DNA of 64,000 bases from Aurantimonas marina. Its GTDB lineage: Bacteria; Pseudomonadota; Alphaproteobacteria; Rhizobiales; Rhizobiaceae. The DNA is taken from positions 124,001 to 188,000 of the forward strand of contig NZ_JADDXW010000002.1 of NCBI RefSeq assembly GCF_017183135.1. The letters are read 5' to 3'. Position numbers and translations under genes: made by a program. The notes beneath the pieces were generated by a model. It searched no databases, was not told the origin of the DNA, and saw only the letters and a program-made list of their open reading frames with translations. Below are positions 1 to 11,491 of this stretch, piece after piece; positions within the stretch are counted from its first letter, which is position 1; each line of letters opens with the position of its first letter.

Positions 1-462
1 TTCTTCCAGGGTATCCGTCCCGCCGTGAACGTCGGCCTCTCGGTCAGCCGCGTCGGCTCCGCCGCCCAGATCAAGGCGATGAAGCAGGTCGCCGGCTCGA
101 TCAAGGGCGAGCTTGCGCAGTATCGCGAGATGGCGGCTTTCGCCCAGTTCGGTTCCGATCTCGACGCCGCGACGCAGCGCCTGCTCAATCGCGGTGCCCG
201 TCTGACGGAGCTGTTGAAGCAGCCGCAGTTCTCGCCGCTGAAGACCGAGGAGCAGGTGGCGGTGATCTTCGCCGGCACGCAAGGCTATCTCGACAAGCTG
301 CGGGTCGATCAGGTCAGCGATTTCGAGCAGGGTCTGCTCAACGCGCTGCGGAGCGATCACAAGGATCTGCTCGACCGGATCGCGCAGGAAAAGGCGCTTT
401 CGGACGAAATCCGCGAAAACTTGAAGTCGGCGATCGATTCATTCGCCAAGAGCTTCGCCTGA
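1..462 (+). CDS. atpA: F1 ATP synthase subunit alpha, C-terminal part
   Basis: This is the last 153 codons of the ATP synthase alpha subunit; the frame is open at the window edge, so the 5' part lies outside. The peptide begins with the family segment [19 protein letters not shown], followed by the helical C-terminal domain ([19 protein letters not shown], then [10 protein letters not shown]). Alpha forms the alternating hexamer with beta and carries the non-catalytic nucleotide sites. The gene ends in TGA and is followed 70 bases later by atpG, in the standard operon order. The N-terminal P-loop cannot be checked here. Confidence 0.97.
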   Translation, partial: FFQGIRPAVNVGLSVSRVGSAAQIKAMKQVAGSIKGELAQYREMAAFAQFGSDLDAATQRLLNRGARLTELLKQPQFSPLKTEEQVAVIFAGTQGYLDKLRVDQVSDFEQGLLNALRSDHKDLLDRIAQEKALSDEIRENLKSAIDSFAKSFA

Positions 463-532
463 GTCACGACAACGCGCATGAGCCGCGCCCCTCACCGGGC
501 GTGGCCGAGCCAGCGGGAGACAGCGCCAAGCC

Positions 533-2885
<2,353 letters not shown>

Positions 2886-2991
2886 GACGATTTCGCCGAA
2901 CGATTGGATGGCGGGCTGACCGGCCCGCCTCCCTCCACCCAAGCAGTATGCCTCCCCTCGCCGGGAGGAGAACCAGACAGGCAAGCGACCG
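2886..2991 (+). other. atpD-atpC spacer with two short hairpins
   Basis: The 106-base spacer is long for this operon and carries two GC hairpins without a T-tract: GGCGGGC (2910-2916) with GCCCGCC (2923-2929), and CTCCC with GGGAG around 2953-2968. The second hairpin overlaps the purine-rich ribosome-binding region of atpC. They may influence mRNA stability or lower epsilon translation relative to beta; that is inference. Confidence 0.4.
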
Positions 2992-3396
2992 ATGGCTGAA
3001 AGCTTCCAGTTCGAACTCGTCTCTCCCGAGCGGCTGCTCCTGTCGGAAGCCGCGACGGCGGTCATCGTGCCCGGCACCGAAGGCTATTTCACCGTCATGG
3101 CCAAGCACGCGCCGCTGATGACGACGCTGAAACCGGGCGTTGTCGTGGCGACATTGGAAGGTGGTTCGGAAGAGAAGATCTTCGTGCTCGGCGGCTTTGC
3201 CGATGTGAACCAGAACGGCTTCACCTTGCTCGCTGAACGCGCCACCCGCGTCGACGATCTGAACCCGGCGGAGCTCGACCAGCAGATCAAGGACGCCGAG
3301 GAGGATGTCACCGACGCCAAGTCGCCGGAAGACAAAGCCAGGGCAGAGCACGCCCTCGACCAGCTGCGCGAAGCGCGGGTCGCCGTCGGGATGTAA
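2992..3396 (+). CDS. atpC: F1 ATP synthase subunit epsilon
   Basis: The 134-residue epsilon subunit binds gamma and the c-ring and can inhibit ATP hydrolysis. The N-terminal beta-sandwich is seen as FQFELVSPERLLLSEAATAV, then VPGTEGYFTVMAKHAPLMT and LKPGVV. The C-terminal helices have the composition DDLNPAELDQQIKDAEEDV. It is the last gene of the operon and is followed by a terminator. Confidence 0.97.
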   Translation: MAESFQFELVSPERLLLSEAATAVIVPGTEGYFTVMAKHAPLMTTLKPGVVVATLEGGSEEKIFVLGGFADVNQNGFTLLAERATRVDDLNPAELDQQIKDAEEDVTDAKSPEDKARAEHALDQLREARVAVGM

Positions 3397-3428
3397 TCCG
3401 CCATCGCATCTGTCATTGAGAATTCTGG

Positions 3429-3454
3429 AAGGCCGGTGCTTCGCTGGCCTTTTT
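3429..3454 (+). terminator. Rho-independent terminator of the atp operon
   Basis: AAGGCC (3429-3434) pairs with GGCCTT (3446-3451) around a short loop, followed by a run of T. It lies 32 bases after the atpC stop and separates atpC from the convergent rppH. Confidence 0.8.
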
Positions 3455-3536
3455 GCATTTCGGGGCTATGCTCAGCCTGGACCATCCGTCGTGTTGCCCG
3501 CTTCCCGGCCCTGATAGTTTCGGCGGCATGCCCTGG

Positions 3537-4061
3537 TCAGTCCGCTGGTGCATTCTCCAAATGCCGGAACGCCGCAATCACCTGTTCATAGACGCCACGC
3601 TTGAACGGCACGATCAGGTCGAGCAGTACGTCCATCGGCATCCATGCCCATTCGTCGAACTCGGCGCTGTGTCCGCCCGGCGGAGGATCGATCGCGATCT
3701 CGCTGTCGTCGCCCTCGAAGCGGAAGGCGAACCAGCGCTGGGTCTGGCCCCGATAGCGGCCCTTGAGGGCGATGCCGACGAGTTCGGACGGCAGATCGTA
3801 GTCGATCCAGTCGGGCGCCTCGGCCAGCAACGAGACAGCGCGCATCCCGGTTTCCTCGTAGAGTTCGCGGCGCGCCGCCTTCAGCGGGTCCTCGTCCTTG
3901 TCGATGCCGCCCTGCGGCATCTGCCAAAGCTGGGTCGCCCCGGTCATCTCGCCCTTGTCCTCCATCAGCCGGCGGCCGGCCCAGACCAGTCCGTCGCGAT
4001 TGAGCACCATGACTCCGACGCAAGGGCGATAGGGAAGATTGTCGAACGCGATCGGTTTCAT
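3537..4061 (-). CDS. rppH: RNA 5'-pyrophosphohydrolase (Nudix)
   Basis: The 174-residue Nudix enzyme removes pyrophosphate from mRNA 5' ends and so initiates RNase E decay. Near residues 52-74 it has the complete Nudix box, G-x5-E-x7-RELYEETG-M, preceded by WQMPQGGID, typical of the RppH/IalA group. The N-terminus [21 protein letters not shown] is also characteristic. It is transcribed in the direction of the ctpA/deacetylase genes, 98 bases downstream of the deacetylase gene. Orthologues in Bartonella were named invasion protein IalA. Confidence 0.93.
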   Translation of the reverse strand: MKPIAFDNLPYRPCVGVMVLNRDGLVWAGRRLMEDKGEMTGATQLWQMPQGGIDKDEDPLKAARRELYEETGMRAVSLLAEAPDWIDYDLPSELVGIALKGRYRGQTQRWFAFRFEGDDSEIAIDPPPGGHSAEFDEWAWMPMDVLLDLIVPFKRGVYEQVIAAFRHLENAPAD

Positions 4062-4159
4062 GCTGTGCCGTCCCCGGTTTGCGGGGCGCTGATCTCCCCT
4101 TCACAGGGTGTTATCGCGCCCCCCGCGATCGGGGCAAGGGCATCGGTGGCGCTTGGCCG

Positions 4160-5326
4160 TCAGCGACGCTCGGTATCCACTGCCAGCGCCGAGACCGGCA
4201 CGATCTCGATGCCGCGCCCGCGGGCCTCGGCAATCCACTCGGTGATGACAGCGACCGAGACGTCGAAGGCCGAGGCGACACCGATCGCCGATCCCTCGGC
4301 GCGGGCGATGCGCTCCAGCGTGTCCAACTGACGGCGGATATCGGACGCGTCCTGTGTGGCATCGATCATCACATCGGAGGTCGCGACCGGGACGTTTTGC
4401 AGCGTCGCCGTGTCCTTGGCGAGCGACCGCATGGAGCTGGAATCGTCGAGATACATCAGGCCACGCTGGCCGAGCTCGGCGATCAACGATTCCATCGCCG
4501 ACGGATCGCCGGTAAACCGCCCGCCCATGTAATTCATGATGCCGACATAGTTGCTGATCCGGCCGAGCGAGGCGTAAAGCGCCTTAAAGCGACCGGCCAC
4601 GGCGTCGGCGACCGTCAATGTATTCGCGCCCGGGTCGATCTGCGGATAGCCGGTCGGCTCGAGCGGCACCTGCAGCAAGAGTTCGTGCCCTCCCCGCCGG
4701 GCGTCCTGCATCCAGCGGCCGAGACTGTTGCCCGCCGGTGCGAAGCCAAGCGTCACGGCAGCCGGCAAAGCGTTGAGCGCATTCAGCGTCCCGGTCTGGC
4801 TGATGCCGAGGCCGCCGACGACGATGGCGATCCGGGCACCCGGCGTGCCGCTCGAAGCCCCGGCATAGACGTCGAACGGCCGTCTGCCGTCGGCTCCGCG
4901 CGTCGGCAGCGGGCCGTAAGCGCTCTCCTCGATGAGGTCGGGATCGGGCAGATGTGCCACCGAGGGACGCTGGCGATAGGAGACCGGATCCTCGACGCGG
5001 AAGCCGACGCCGCCCTCGCGCAACACCGGATCGTCCGGACCGGAGATGACGATCGGCAGCGACGCCTTCGCCACGGGCGCAGGACGCGCCGCAGTCAACG
5101 TTACAGGGACCTGATCGGCGCTGATCGTCCCGGCTGCCTCTTCGGCGAAATAGTCCGTCACTCGGCGTTCCGGCTGTCCGAGGAGTGCGGTCGCCAGCGA
5201 GCCGGCGACGACGAGCGCCGCCAGGCTCAGACCGCCCAGGGCCGATGCGGGTGGTCGATGGCGGGCTTTGCCGTTATCAAGCTCGAGACCCAGGGGCTCA
5301 TAGAGTTCGCCGTGCATTCTTCCCAT
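4160..5326 (-). CDS. Divergent polysaccharide deacetylase (YibQ family)
   Basis: The protein has 388 residues, with one membrane anchor near residues 30-50 (GGLSLAALVVAGSLATALLG) after a short basic cytoplasmic part. A Pro/Ala-rich linker follows, then a C-terminal domain of about 230 residues. That domain matches the divergent polysaccharide deacetylase family: ARIAIVVGGLGIS, VTLGFAP, GHELLLQVPLEP, and later YLDDSSS. The role is unproven; the family commonly neighbours envC and ctpA, which suggests cell-wall work in the periplasm. The canonical NodB metal motif is not seen. An internal Met at residue 4 is an equally possible start. Confidence 0.85.
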   Translation of the reverse strand: MGRMHGELYEPLGLELDNGKARHRPPASALGGLSLAALVVAGSLATALLGQPERRVTDYFAEEAAGTISADQVPVTLTAARPAPVAKASLPIVISGPDDPVLREGGVGFRVEDPVSYRQRPSVAHLPDPDLIEESAYGPLPTRGADGRRPFDVYAGASSGTPGARIAIVVGGLGISQTGTLNALNALPAAVTLGFAPAGNSLGRWMQDARRGGHELLLQVPLEPTGYPQIDPGANTLTVADAVAGRFKALYASLGRISNYVGIMNYMGGRFTGDPSAMESLIAELGQRGLMYLDDSSSMRSLAKDTATLQNVPVATSDVMIDATQDASDIRRQLDTLERIARAEGSAIGVASAFDVSVAVITEWIAEARGRGIEIVPVSALAVDTERR

Positions 5327-5418
5327 CTATCCGGCGAAGCTGGATCGTGGCTCGCGAGCGATCGCGGTCGCATGGGTTCGGGTTCCGATCACCGCAGGCT
5401 GGCATCCCTAACGAAACA

Positions 5419-5446
5419 GGCCCGGTCATCCGAAGATGGCCGGGCC
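5419..5446 (-). terminator. Hairpin terminator downstream of ctpA
   Basis: A near-perfect 12-bp stem (GGCCCGG, one G-T pair, CATC, loop CGAA, GATG, CCGGGCC) lies 44 bases after the ctpA stop. Read on the minus strand it is followed by TGTTTCGTT, only a weak T-tract, so termination may be partial and leave read-through to the deacetylase gene. Confidence 0.6.
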
Positions 5447-5490
5447 CTGGTTGTTCATCGCCAGCCATATGCCGGCCGCGTGCAAAGGAA

Positions 5491-6831
5491 TCAGTTGGCG
5501 GCGTTCGCTTCCTGCTTCGGAGGGAACATGGCATTGGTCTTGACGCCGTTCAGGAGGTCGATCGCGTACTGCATCTGCAGATCGTCCTTCTTCTCCGGCG
5601 GCACATAGTCGAGCGAGCCGGAACCCTGGTCGTCTTCCTCGTTGCCGGTGATGTGACCGCGCAGCGAGGACTCGCCACGCACGATCTCATCCCCGGTATC
5701 GAGGCCCATCTGCTCGCGGATTTCCTTCGGCAGCGGCTGCTCGACGCCGATGTCCGGATCGATGCCGCGGCCCTGAATGGAGCGGCCGGAGGGCGTGTAG
5801 TAGAGCGCGGTCGTCAGGCGCAGCGCGCCGTTGGCGCCGAGCGGGATGATCGTTTGCACCGAGCCCTTGCCGAAGGAACGCGAGCCGACGACGGTCGCGC
5901 GCCGCTGATCCTGCAACGCGCCGGCGACGATCTCGGACGCCGAGGCCGAGCCGCCATTGACGAGGACGACGAGCGGCTTGCCGTCGATCTCGTCGCCAGT
6001 CCGGGCATTGTAGCGCCGCGTCTCGTCGGAGTTGCGACCGCGAGTTGATACGATCTCGCCATTGTCGAGGAAGGCGTCGGAGACCGACACCGCCTCGTCG
6101 AGAAGCCCGCCGGGATTGCGGCGAAGGTCGAGTATATAGCCCTTGAGCTTGTCCTCACCGACCTGTTCCTTGATGTCGGCGACCGCCGCTTCCAGGCCGA
6201 TCGTGGTCTGCTCGTTGAACTTCAAGAGCTTGATATAGCCGATGTCGCCCTCGACCGAATGGCGGACCGACGGCACCTTGATCTCGTCGCGCGTGACGGT
6301 CAGCCGCACCGGCTTGGTCGCGCCTTCGCGAATGATCGTCAGGCTAACGCTGGTGCCGATGTCGCCCTTCATCTTCTCGACGGCCTCGCCGAGGGTGAGG
6401 CCACGCACCTGCTCGCCGTCGATCTCGGCGATCAGATCGCCGGCCATGACGCCGGCCTTGTCGGCGGGCGTGCCTTCAAAGGGCGAGACCACCTTGACGA
6501 GTTCGTCCTCCATGGTGACTTCGATGCCGAGGCCGCCGAACTGACCGCGGGTCTCGGTTCGCATGTCCGCCGCTTCCTTGGCGTTCATGTAGCTCGAATG
6601 CGGATCGAGGGAGGTCAGCATGCCGTTGATGGCCGTCTCGATCAGTTTCTGATCATCCGGCTCGTCGACATATTGCGCGCGAACTCGCTCGAACACATCG
6701 CCGAAGATCGCAAGCTGGCGATAGGTATCGGAGCCCGCCGCGTTGGCGGTGCCGGCGTTCTGAGTAACGACGGTCATCGCCGTCGCCCCCATCAGCGCCC
6801 CGGCGAAGAGTATCGAAAGCTTACGAATCAT
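5491..6831 (-). CDS. ctpA: Carboxy-terminal processing protease (S41)
   Basis: The 446-residue periplasmic serine protease starts at MIRKLS (ATG at 6831), which gives a clean signal peptide (LSILFAGALMGATAMTVV) and an 11-base overlap with the envC end. The longer frame upstream is envC sequence in another phase and is rejected. A PDZ domain lies around residues 90-165 (GGLGIEVTMED...VAGDLI-type core). The S41 core carries the catalytic Ser in GSASASEI and the Lys in SFGKGSVQT. CtpA-type enzymes trim envelope proteins and control murein hydrolases, which fits the adjacent envC. Confidence 0.95.
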   Translation of the reverse strand: MIRKLSILFAGALMGATAMTVVTQNAGTANAAGSDTYRQLAIFGDVFERVRAQYVDEPDDQKLIETAINGMLTSLDPHSSYMNAKEAADMRTETRGQFGGLGIEVTMEDELVKVVSPFEGTPADKAGVMAGDLIAEIDGEQVRGLTLGEAVEKMKGDIGTSVSLTIIREGATKPVRLTVTRDEIKVPSVRHSVEGDIGYIKLLKFNEQTTIGLEAAVADIKEQVGEDKLKGYILDLRRNPGGLLDEAVSVSDAFLDNGEIVSTRGRNSDETRRYNARTGDEIDGKPLVVLVNGGSASASEIVAGALQDQRRATVVGSRSFGKGSVQTIIPLGANGALRLTTALYYTPSGRSIQGRGIDPDIGVEQPLPKEIREQMGLDTGDEIVRGESSLRGHITGNEEDDQGSGSLDYVPPEKKDDLQMQYAIDLLNGVKTNAMFPPKQEANAAN

Positions 6832-8566
6832 TCGTCGTCCTTCCAGAGGGTTCGTCCATCCACCAGGCAGACGGATCAACCGGTTTTCCGTCCTTGCGGA
6901 ACTCGACATAAAGCGCGGGATGGGTCGCACCGAATTCCGCCACCGCGACACTGGCAAGGCGCCGCGCGCCCATGACCGCCACGGGCTCGCCCGCCGAAAC
7001 GAATTGGCCGGTCTCAACGTCGATCCGCTCCATACCGGCGAGCACGACATGATAGCCGTCGCCGGCGTCCAGGATCAAGAGCTGACCATAGGACCGGAAC
7101 GGCCCGGAATACAAAACGCGGCCATCCGCCGGCGCCGTAACCGCGTCACCTGGCCGCGCAGCGAAGGATGCTCCCGTCGTCTCCCGCCCAATATCGTCCG
7201 CCCCGCCGAATCCGATCAGCTGCTTGCCAGCTATCGGTTTCGACAAACGGCCTTTCATTGTCGAAAATGCGGCGGCCGGTTCGAGCCGCGCCGCCTCACG
7301 ACGAAGTGACGCGATGTCGTATTCGGGCGTCGCGTCCGCGGACGGCGCGTCGGCGGGTTGCAACGCGGCGGTTTCGACCGTTCCCGCGCCGGCCGGCTCG
7401 CTCTCCCGCGCCCCATTGCCGGGCGCGGACGATGCTTCTGCCGCCGGTGGCTGGACCGTGGCGACGACCGTCTCCGGAACGTCCTCGATTGGGGCCTCCC
7501 GCGTCCGCGCCGCTTCCGCGTCGCGCGCCTCGGCCAGCCGCCTTGTCTCCTCCGCGCGCCGCGCGATGACACGCGCCTCGCGCGTCAGGCGCTCCTCTTC
7601 CATGCGCCGGGCCTCCGCCAAGCGCCGGGCTTCGGCCGCCTTTGCCTTTTCCTCGGTCTGGCGGCGCATCTGTGCGAGGCGCGCCGCATCCTCGGCGGCC
7701 CTGGCGCTGTCGACCTCGTTCTGCAACGAGGCGATGAGATCTTTCAGGTCTGTCGCCTTTTCCGCGAGATCCGCCGTCCGTGCGGCTTCGGCCATCCGGC
7801 GTTCGCGGTTCGTTGCTTCGAGTTTCTCCTTCTCGGCGAACAGCCGGGCGAGGCGCGCTTCCTCCTCGCGGTGCCGGGCGACCTGGCCGGCAAAGCGCCG
7901 CGTCTCGGAGACGATGGCGGCGCGAACCGTGTCCAGGCGTTCCAGATCGGCGACGAGCCGGTCGGTTTCCTCGCGAATGGCGGGAACGACCGCGCCGAGA
8001 AGAATGGCGCTGCGGACGGAGCCGAGCGCATCGCGCGGCTTGACCAGCAGCGCCGGCGGCGGCTTGCGGCCCATGCGCTGCAAGGCCGCCAGAACTTCGG
8101 CGAGGACGCCGCGCTGCTCGTTGAGCGAGGCCTTGATCAGCCCCTCTTCACTGGCCAGTTCGTCGACCCGCCCCTCGGTCGCCGCCAATTCCTCGCTGAC
8201 CGCCTTCTGGGCGGCCGCGGCATCGATCATCGCCTGGCGAATCCGGTCCCGGTCCTTCGCCAGTGCGGCGATCTCTGCGTCGAGCGATCGGATCGTCTCC
8301 CGCGACAACGCGATGGAACTGGCAACGGCCACCAGATCGGCGGCGGTCTTGCGGCGCTGTTTTTCCAGGATGGCGGAGCGGGCGGACTGGATCGAGGCGA
8401 CCTGCATCGAATCGATGGCGGACTCGAGGAGTTTGGCCTCGGTGCGAACCGCATCCGGCTGCGCACCGGTCGGGGCCGGCAGGGCGATGGCGCAGGCGAT
8501 CGCGGCGGCGGTGATTCGCACCCCGCGCAAACCTCGTCCAGCCTTGCCTGTCCGCCTTTCGACCAA
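6821..8566 (-). CDS. envC: EnvC-like murein hydrolase activator
   Basis: The protein has 581 residues with a signal peptide (AAAIACAIALPAPTGAQ). Long coiled coils span about residues 35-290, an Ala/Glu-rich linker follows, and a C-terminal LytM/M23-fold domain lies near residues 445-565 (GDAVTAPADGRVLYSG, GQLLILDAGDGYHVVLAGM). The zinc-binding His positions of active LytM enzymes are replaced (YVEFRKDGKPVDP instead of an HxH-type motif). This marks a non-catalytic activator of amidases, as in EnvC. It overlaps the start of ctpA by 11 bases, so the two are translated from one mRNA. Confidence 0.9.
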   Translation of the reverse strand: MVERRTGKAGRGLRGVRITAAAIACAIALPAPTGAQPDAVRTEAKLLESAIDSMQVASIQSARSAILEKQRRKTAADLVAVASSIALSRETIRSLDAEIAALAKDRDRIRQAMIDAAAAQKAVSEELAATEGRVDELASEEGLIKASLNEQRGVLAEVLAALQRMGRKPPPALLVKPRDALGSVRSAILLGAVVPAIREETDRLVADLERLDTVRAAIVSETRRFAGQVARHREEEARLARLFAEKEKLEATNRERRMAEAARTADLAEKATDLKDLIASLQNEVDSARAAEDAARLAQMRRQTEEKAKAAEARRLAEARRMEEERLTREARVIARRAEETRRLAEARDAEAARTREAPIEDVPETVVATVQPPAAEASSAPGNGARESEPAGAGTVETAALQPADAPSADATPEYDIASLRREAARLEPAAAFSTMKGRLSKPIAGKQLIGFGGADDIGRETTGASFAARPGDAVTAPADGRVLYSGPFRSYGQLLILDAGDGYHVVLAGMERIDVETGQFVSAGEPVAVMGARRLASVAVAEFGATHPALYVEFRKDGKPVDPSAWWMDEPSGRTTNDS

Positions 8567-8786
8567 GACCGTTCGTCCTCCGCGATCCGCCTGTCAGGAT
8601 AGACGAGTTGCCCGGTTCCGCCTACCGAGATCGACGATAGAATCAGCGACTTAACAATCGATCAACCATCGCCCACCCGGGCGGCGGCTTCGCGATTATT
8701 CCCGCTCCGACGGCGGCAGCCGTCGCGGCCTCGCGGCTCGTGCGGCTGGACTGGGCCGCCTCAAGTCGGGATGACGAAGGCAGACG

Positions 8787-10325
8787 CTACCGCTTCACCT
8801 CCCAGGTGGTGACGCGCTCGCCGGTCTCCGGGTCCTTGCCGTCCTTGAGCTGGATGCCCTTGGCCAAAAGCTCGTCGCGAATCCGGTCGGCCTCGGCCCA
8901 GTTCTTGGCTCGGATGAGGGCGAGACGTTGGTCAATCTTCATCCGTGTATCCGCGTCGAGATCCAACTCGGTCGTATCGAAGCTATCCGCGAGTTCGGAG
9001 TCATACAGACCCAGAATTTCCATACCGTCCCGTAGCGCCAGTGCATCGCGTGCCGAATAGAGGCGGCGAAGACCAGCAATGGCATCTGGGGTATTCATGT
9101 CGTCCTTGAGGGACGTCACCACATCGACGTCGGACACGAGAGTCCGAATTGAAGAAAAACCCTTCTTGATCAGAAGATACCAGTCATAGATTTCGGCTCG
9201 CGCATCGATATGACGCTTATCTGTCCAGTCTATCGGAGCGCGATAATGAGACTGTAGAATCGCAAGACGGGCGGCAAGACCGTTCCACTGTCTACGCCGT
9301 TTAGACCACGTCTCGGAATCGTCCGAGAGCATGGTCAACCATATTATTTCGCGTTGGAGGACGTCGGCGATCGTAACGAAGTTGCCCTCCGACTTGCTCA
9401 TCTTGCGGCCCTCGACCTGCAGATAGCCGTTGTGCATCCAGACCTGCGCCATCTTGTCGGTGCCGTGGGCGCAGCGCGACTGGGCGATCTCGTTCTCGTG
9501 GTGCGGAAAGATCAGGTCGAGCCCGCCGCCGTGGATGTCGAAGGTCTCGCCGAGATAGGCTTCGGCCATCGCCGAGCATTCGATGTGCCAGCCGGGCCGG
9601 CCTTTCGGTGTCCCTGTCCGGCCCGCGGCCGTCCACGCCTCTTGCCCCCAGGGCGCCTCCCAGCCCGGCTCGTTCTCGGCCGAGAGCTTCCACAGGACGA
9701 AGTCGCCGGGATGCTTCTTGTGGCTGTCGACCGCGATCCGCGCCCCGGCCTGCTGGTCCTCCAGACGCCGGTTTGACAGCTTGCCGTAGTCCGGCATCGA
9801 GGTGACGTCGAACAGCACCTCGCCGTCGGCCTCGTAGGCGTTGCCCTTGTCGATCAGCGTCCGGATCATCGACACCATGTCGTGGCCGTCGGCGCGGCCG
9901 GTGACGAACTCGGTCGCGCGCGGCTCGTGCGTCGGGGGAAGGCAGCCGAGAGCGGCGACGTCGGCGTGGAACTGCTCGGCCGTCGCCTTGGTCACGCGCG
10001 CGATCGCTTCGTTCAGCGGCAGGTCGGGATAGTCACGCGCCGCCCGCGCGTTGATCTTGTCGTCGACGTCGGTAATGTTGCGGACATAGGTGACATGATC
10101 GGCGCCATAAACATGGCGCAGCAGCCGGTAGAGCACGTCGAAAACGATAACCGGCCGGGCGTTGCCGATATGGGCGTAGTCGTAGACGGTCGGGCCGCAG
10201 ACATAAAGACGCACGCGCCGGTCCGACTCGGCGCTTGCCGAATCCTGCCAGTCGAGCGGCCGAAACTCCTCCTTCGTCCGCGTCATCGTGTTCCAGAGCC
10301 TCAGCCCGCGAAACCCGTCATCCAT
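8787..10325 (-). CDS. cysS: Cysteinyl-tRNA synthetase
   Basis: The class I enzyme charges tRNA-Cys (EC 6.1.1.16). It has [16 protein letters not shown] (HIGH motif) near residue 43, the zinc site Cys/His segment ([25 protein letters not shown]) and KMSKSEGNF. At 512 residues it is longer than the roughly 460 of E. coli. Extra residues fall right after KMSKSEGNF, where the segment from [12 protein letters not shown] to [10 protein letters not shown] replaces the usual short link to the HYR-PIDWT motif. The region about 9090-9350 is also visibly poorer in GC than its surroundings. The start could be one of several Met codons at the N-terminus. Confidence 0.95.
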   Translation of the reverse strand: MDDGFRGLRLWNTMTRTKEEFRPLDWQDSASAESDRRVRLYVCGPTVYDYAHIGNARPVIVFDVLYRLLRHVYGADHVTYVRNITDVDDKINARAARDYPDLPLNEAIARVTKATAEQFHADVAALGCLPPTHEPRATEFVTGRADGHDMVSMIRTLIDKGNAYEADGEVLFDVTSMPDYGKLSNRRLEDQQAGARIAVDSHKKHPGDFVLWKLSAENEPGWEAPWGQEAWTAAGRTGTPKGRPGWHIECSAMAEAYLGETFDIHGGGLDLIFPHHENEIAQSRCAHGTDKMAQVWMHNGYLQVEGRKMSKSEGNFVTIADVLQREIIWLTMLSDDSETWSKRRRQWNGLAARLAILQSHYRAPIDWTDKRHIDARAEIYDWYLLIKKGFSSIRTLVSDVDVVTSLKDDMNTPDAIAGLRRLYSARDALALRDGMEILGLYDSELADSFDTTELDLDADTRMKIDQRLALIRAKNWAEADRIRDELLAKGIQLKDGKDPETGERVTTWEVKR

Positions 10326-10662
10326 GCGTCGTCCTCGCCGCGCTCGTCATTGCAGCGCTCTCGCTAACGCCAATTTCGGCGGCTGACAAACGCGCTTCGC
10401 CCCGTCGCGGCCGAACAACTTGTCTGACAGCGACAAATGCCCTGTGATTGCCCGTGAGCCTCCACGCAACAATCGTCCGATTTCGCAGGGAATTCGGGAA
10501 AATTCTTGCCACTTTGGAACCACAGGCTTGTGGCGGGATTACCACTTCATAATGTTAAGGAGGACAAAGGCTTAGGGCGTTAAGTTCGACTTAGCCATTG
10601 CCCTTGAAAATGGCACGATCGGGGTGCCCTGTAGCTGTTCACACGAGCCACGGATCGAGGTC
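10326..10662. other. Intergenic region between cysS and a small divergent gene
   Basis: About 340 bases without a convincing gene. It should hold the cysS promoter (minus) and the promoter of the small gene at 10663 (plus). A strong Shine-Dalgarno-like AAGGAGG at about 10556-10562 is not followed by a usable start codon. A GGAAC at about 10516 resembles the first half of an EcfG stress promoter, but the expected second half is not clean. Confidence 0.4.
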
Positions 10663-10848
10663 ATGAAAACCGAAACTATCCAATTCCGCTCCAGGAGCGA
10701 ACGCGATCGCGACGTCGATCTTGAAAGAAACTACCACGAGATCGGCATCCCGGCGATCGCGGCGGCGAGCCAATGCTGCTGCAAGCAGAAGCAGGCAAAG
10801 ACGGACGCTGACAATGCGTCGTCGGGTGCGCTACCCGCCGCCGACTAG
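10663..10848 (+). CDS. Small conserved hypothetical protein with a CCC motif
   Basis: A 61-residue reading frame starting at ATG 10663, behind GGATCGAGG. The sequence begins MKTETIQFRSRSERDRD, then ERNYHEIGIPAIAAASQCCC and a Lys/Ala-rich tail. The N-terminal pattern (R-S-R-x-E-R, LERNY-EIGIPA-AAA) resembles a small-protein family that I recall from Hyphomicrobiales; I cannot verify this here. Its end overlaps the end of the convergent argO by 18 bases. No function is known. The three adjacent Cys could bind a metal, which is inference. An upstream in-frame start at 10624 is less likely. Confidence 0.55.
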   Translation: MKTETIQFRSRSERDRDVDLERNYHEIGIPAIAAASQCCCKQKQAKTDADNASSGALPAAD

Positions 10849-11451
10849 CAGGCCGGTTGCGAGCATCGCCATCACCGCGGCGATCAGAAGGTCCAGAAGC
10901 CGCCACGCGGCGGGTTTTCGAAAGAGCGGCGCCAACAATCGCGCGCCGTAGCCAAGCGCCATGAACCAGACGACCGAGGCGGCCATCGCGCCGCCGGCAT
11001 AGGCGGCTTTTTCCGCGCCCGTTTCGTAGCGTGCCGACAGGCTTCCCAGCAGAACCACCGTATCCAGATAGACATGCGGGTTGAGGAACGTCAGCCCCAG
11101 CACCGTCGCGAGCGTCGCGCGTCGGCTCATGAGCCGGCCACCCCGCACCGCCATGGCGTTGTGGTCGAAGGCGCGGCGCAGCGCCAGAAAGGCATAGACG
11201 TACAAGAACGCGGCGCCGGCGAAGGTGACGAACCGGACAACACTGGGCGCGCCGGTGATCAGGCTGCCGAGGCCGGCGACGCCGGCGGCGATCAGCAGGG
11301 CATCCGACAGGCTGCAGACCAGCACGACGGCGAGGACGTGATTACGCACCAGGCCGCGTTCGAGAACGAAGGCGTTCTGGGCGCCGATCGCCACGATCAG
11401 GCCGAGTCCGAGGGCAAAGCCGCCAAAGGCCGCCGGCAGGAGGTTCGTCAT
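10831..11451 (-). CDS. argO: LysE/ArgO family amino acid exporter
   Basis: A 206-residue inner-membrane protein with about six hydrophobic segments. The signature GLGLIVAIGAQNAFVLERG near the N-terminus is diagnostic of the LysE/ArgO branch, which exports arginine or lysine. TFLNPHVYLDTVVLLGS later in the protein is the second conserved motif. The ATG at 11451 places the first helix at the very N-terminus; the longer frame adds a hydrophilic extension and is rejected. It lies 40 bases after the SRAP gene on the same strand. Confidence 0.88.
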   Translation of the reverse strand: MTNLLPAAFGGFALGLGLIVAIGAQNAFVLERGLVRNHVLAVVLVCSLSDALLIAAGVAGLGSLITGAPSVVRFVTFAGAAFLYVYAFLALRRAFDHNAMAVRGGRLMSRRATLATVLGLTFLNPHVYLDTVVLLGSLSARYETGAEKAAYAGGAMAASVVWFMALGYGARLLAPLFRKPAAWRLLDLLIAAVMAMLATGLLVGGG

Positions 11452-11491
11452 GGCTGTCCGTGTCGATGGGTTCGCGTTTGGAAGACGTCGG

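Noticed and set aside
7168-8654. Ser/Arg-rich plus-strand frames opposite envC
   Set aside because: Mirror image of the Ala/Glu/Arg coiled coil of envC, not a real protein.
10510-10545. EcfG-type general stress promoter (GGAAC ... )
   Set aside because: GGAAC is present, but at 16-17 bases the second element reads ATT instead of GTT, so the match is incomplete.
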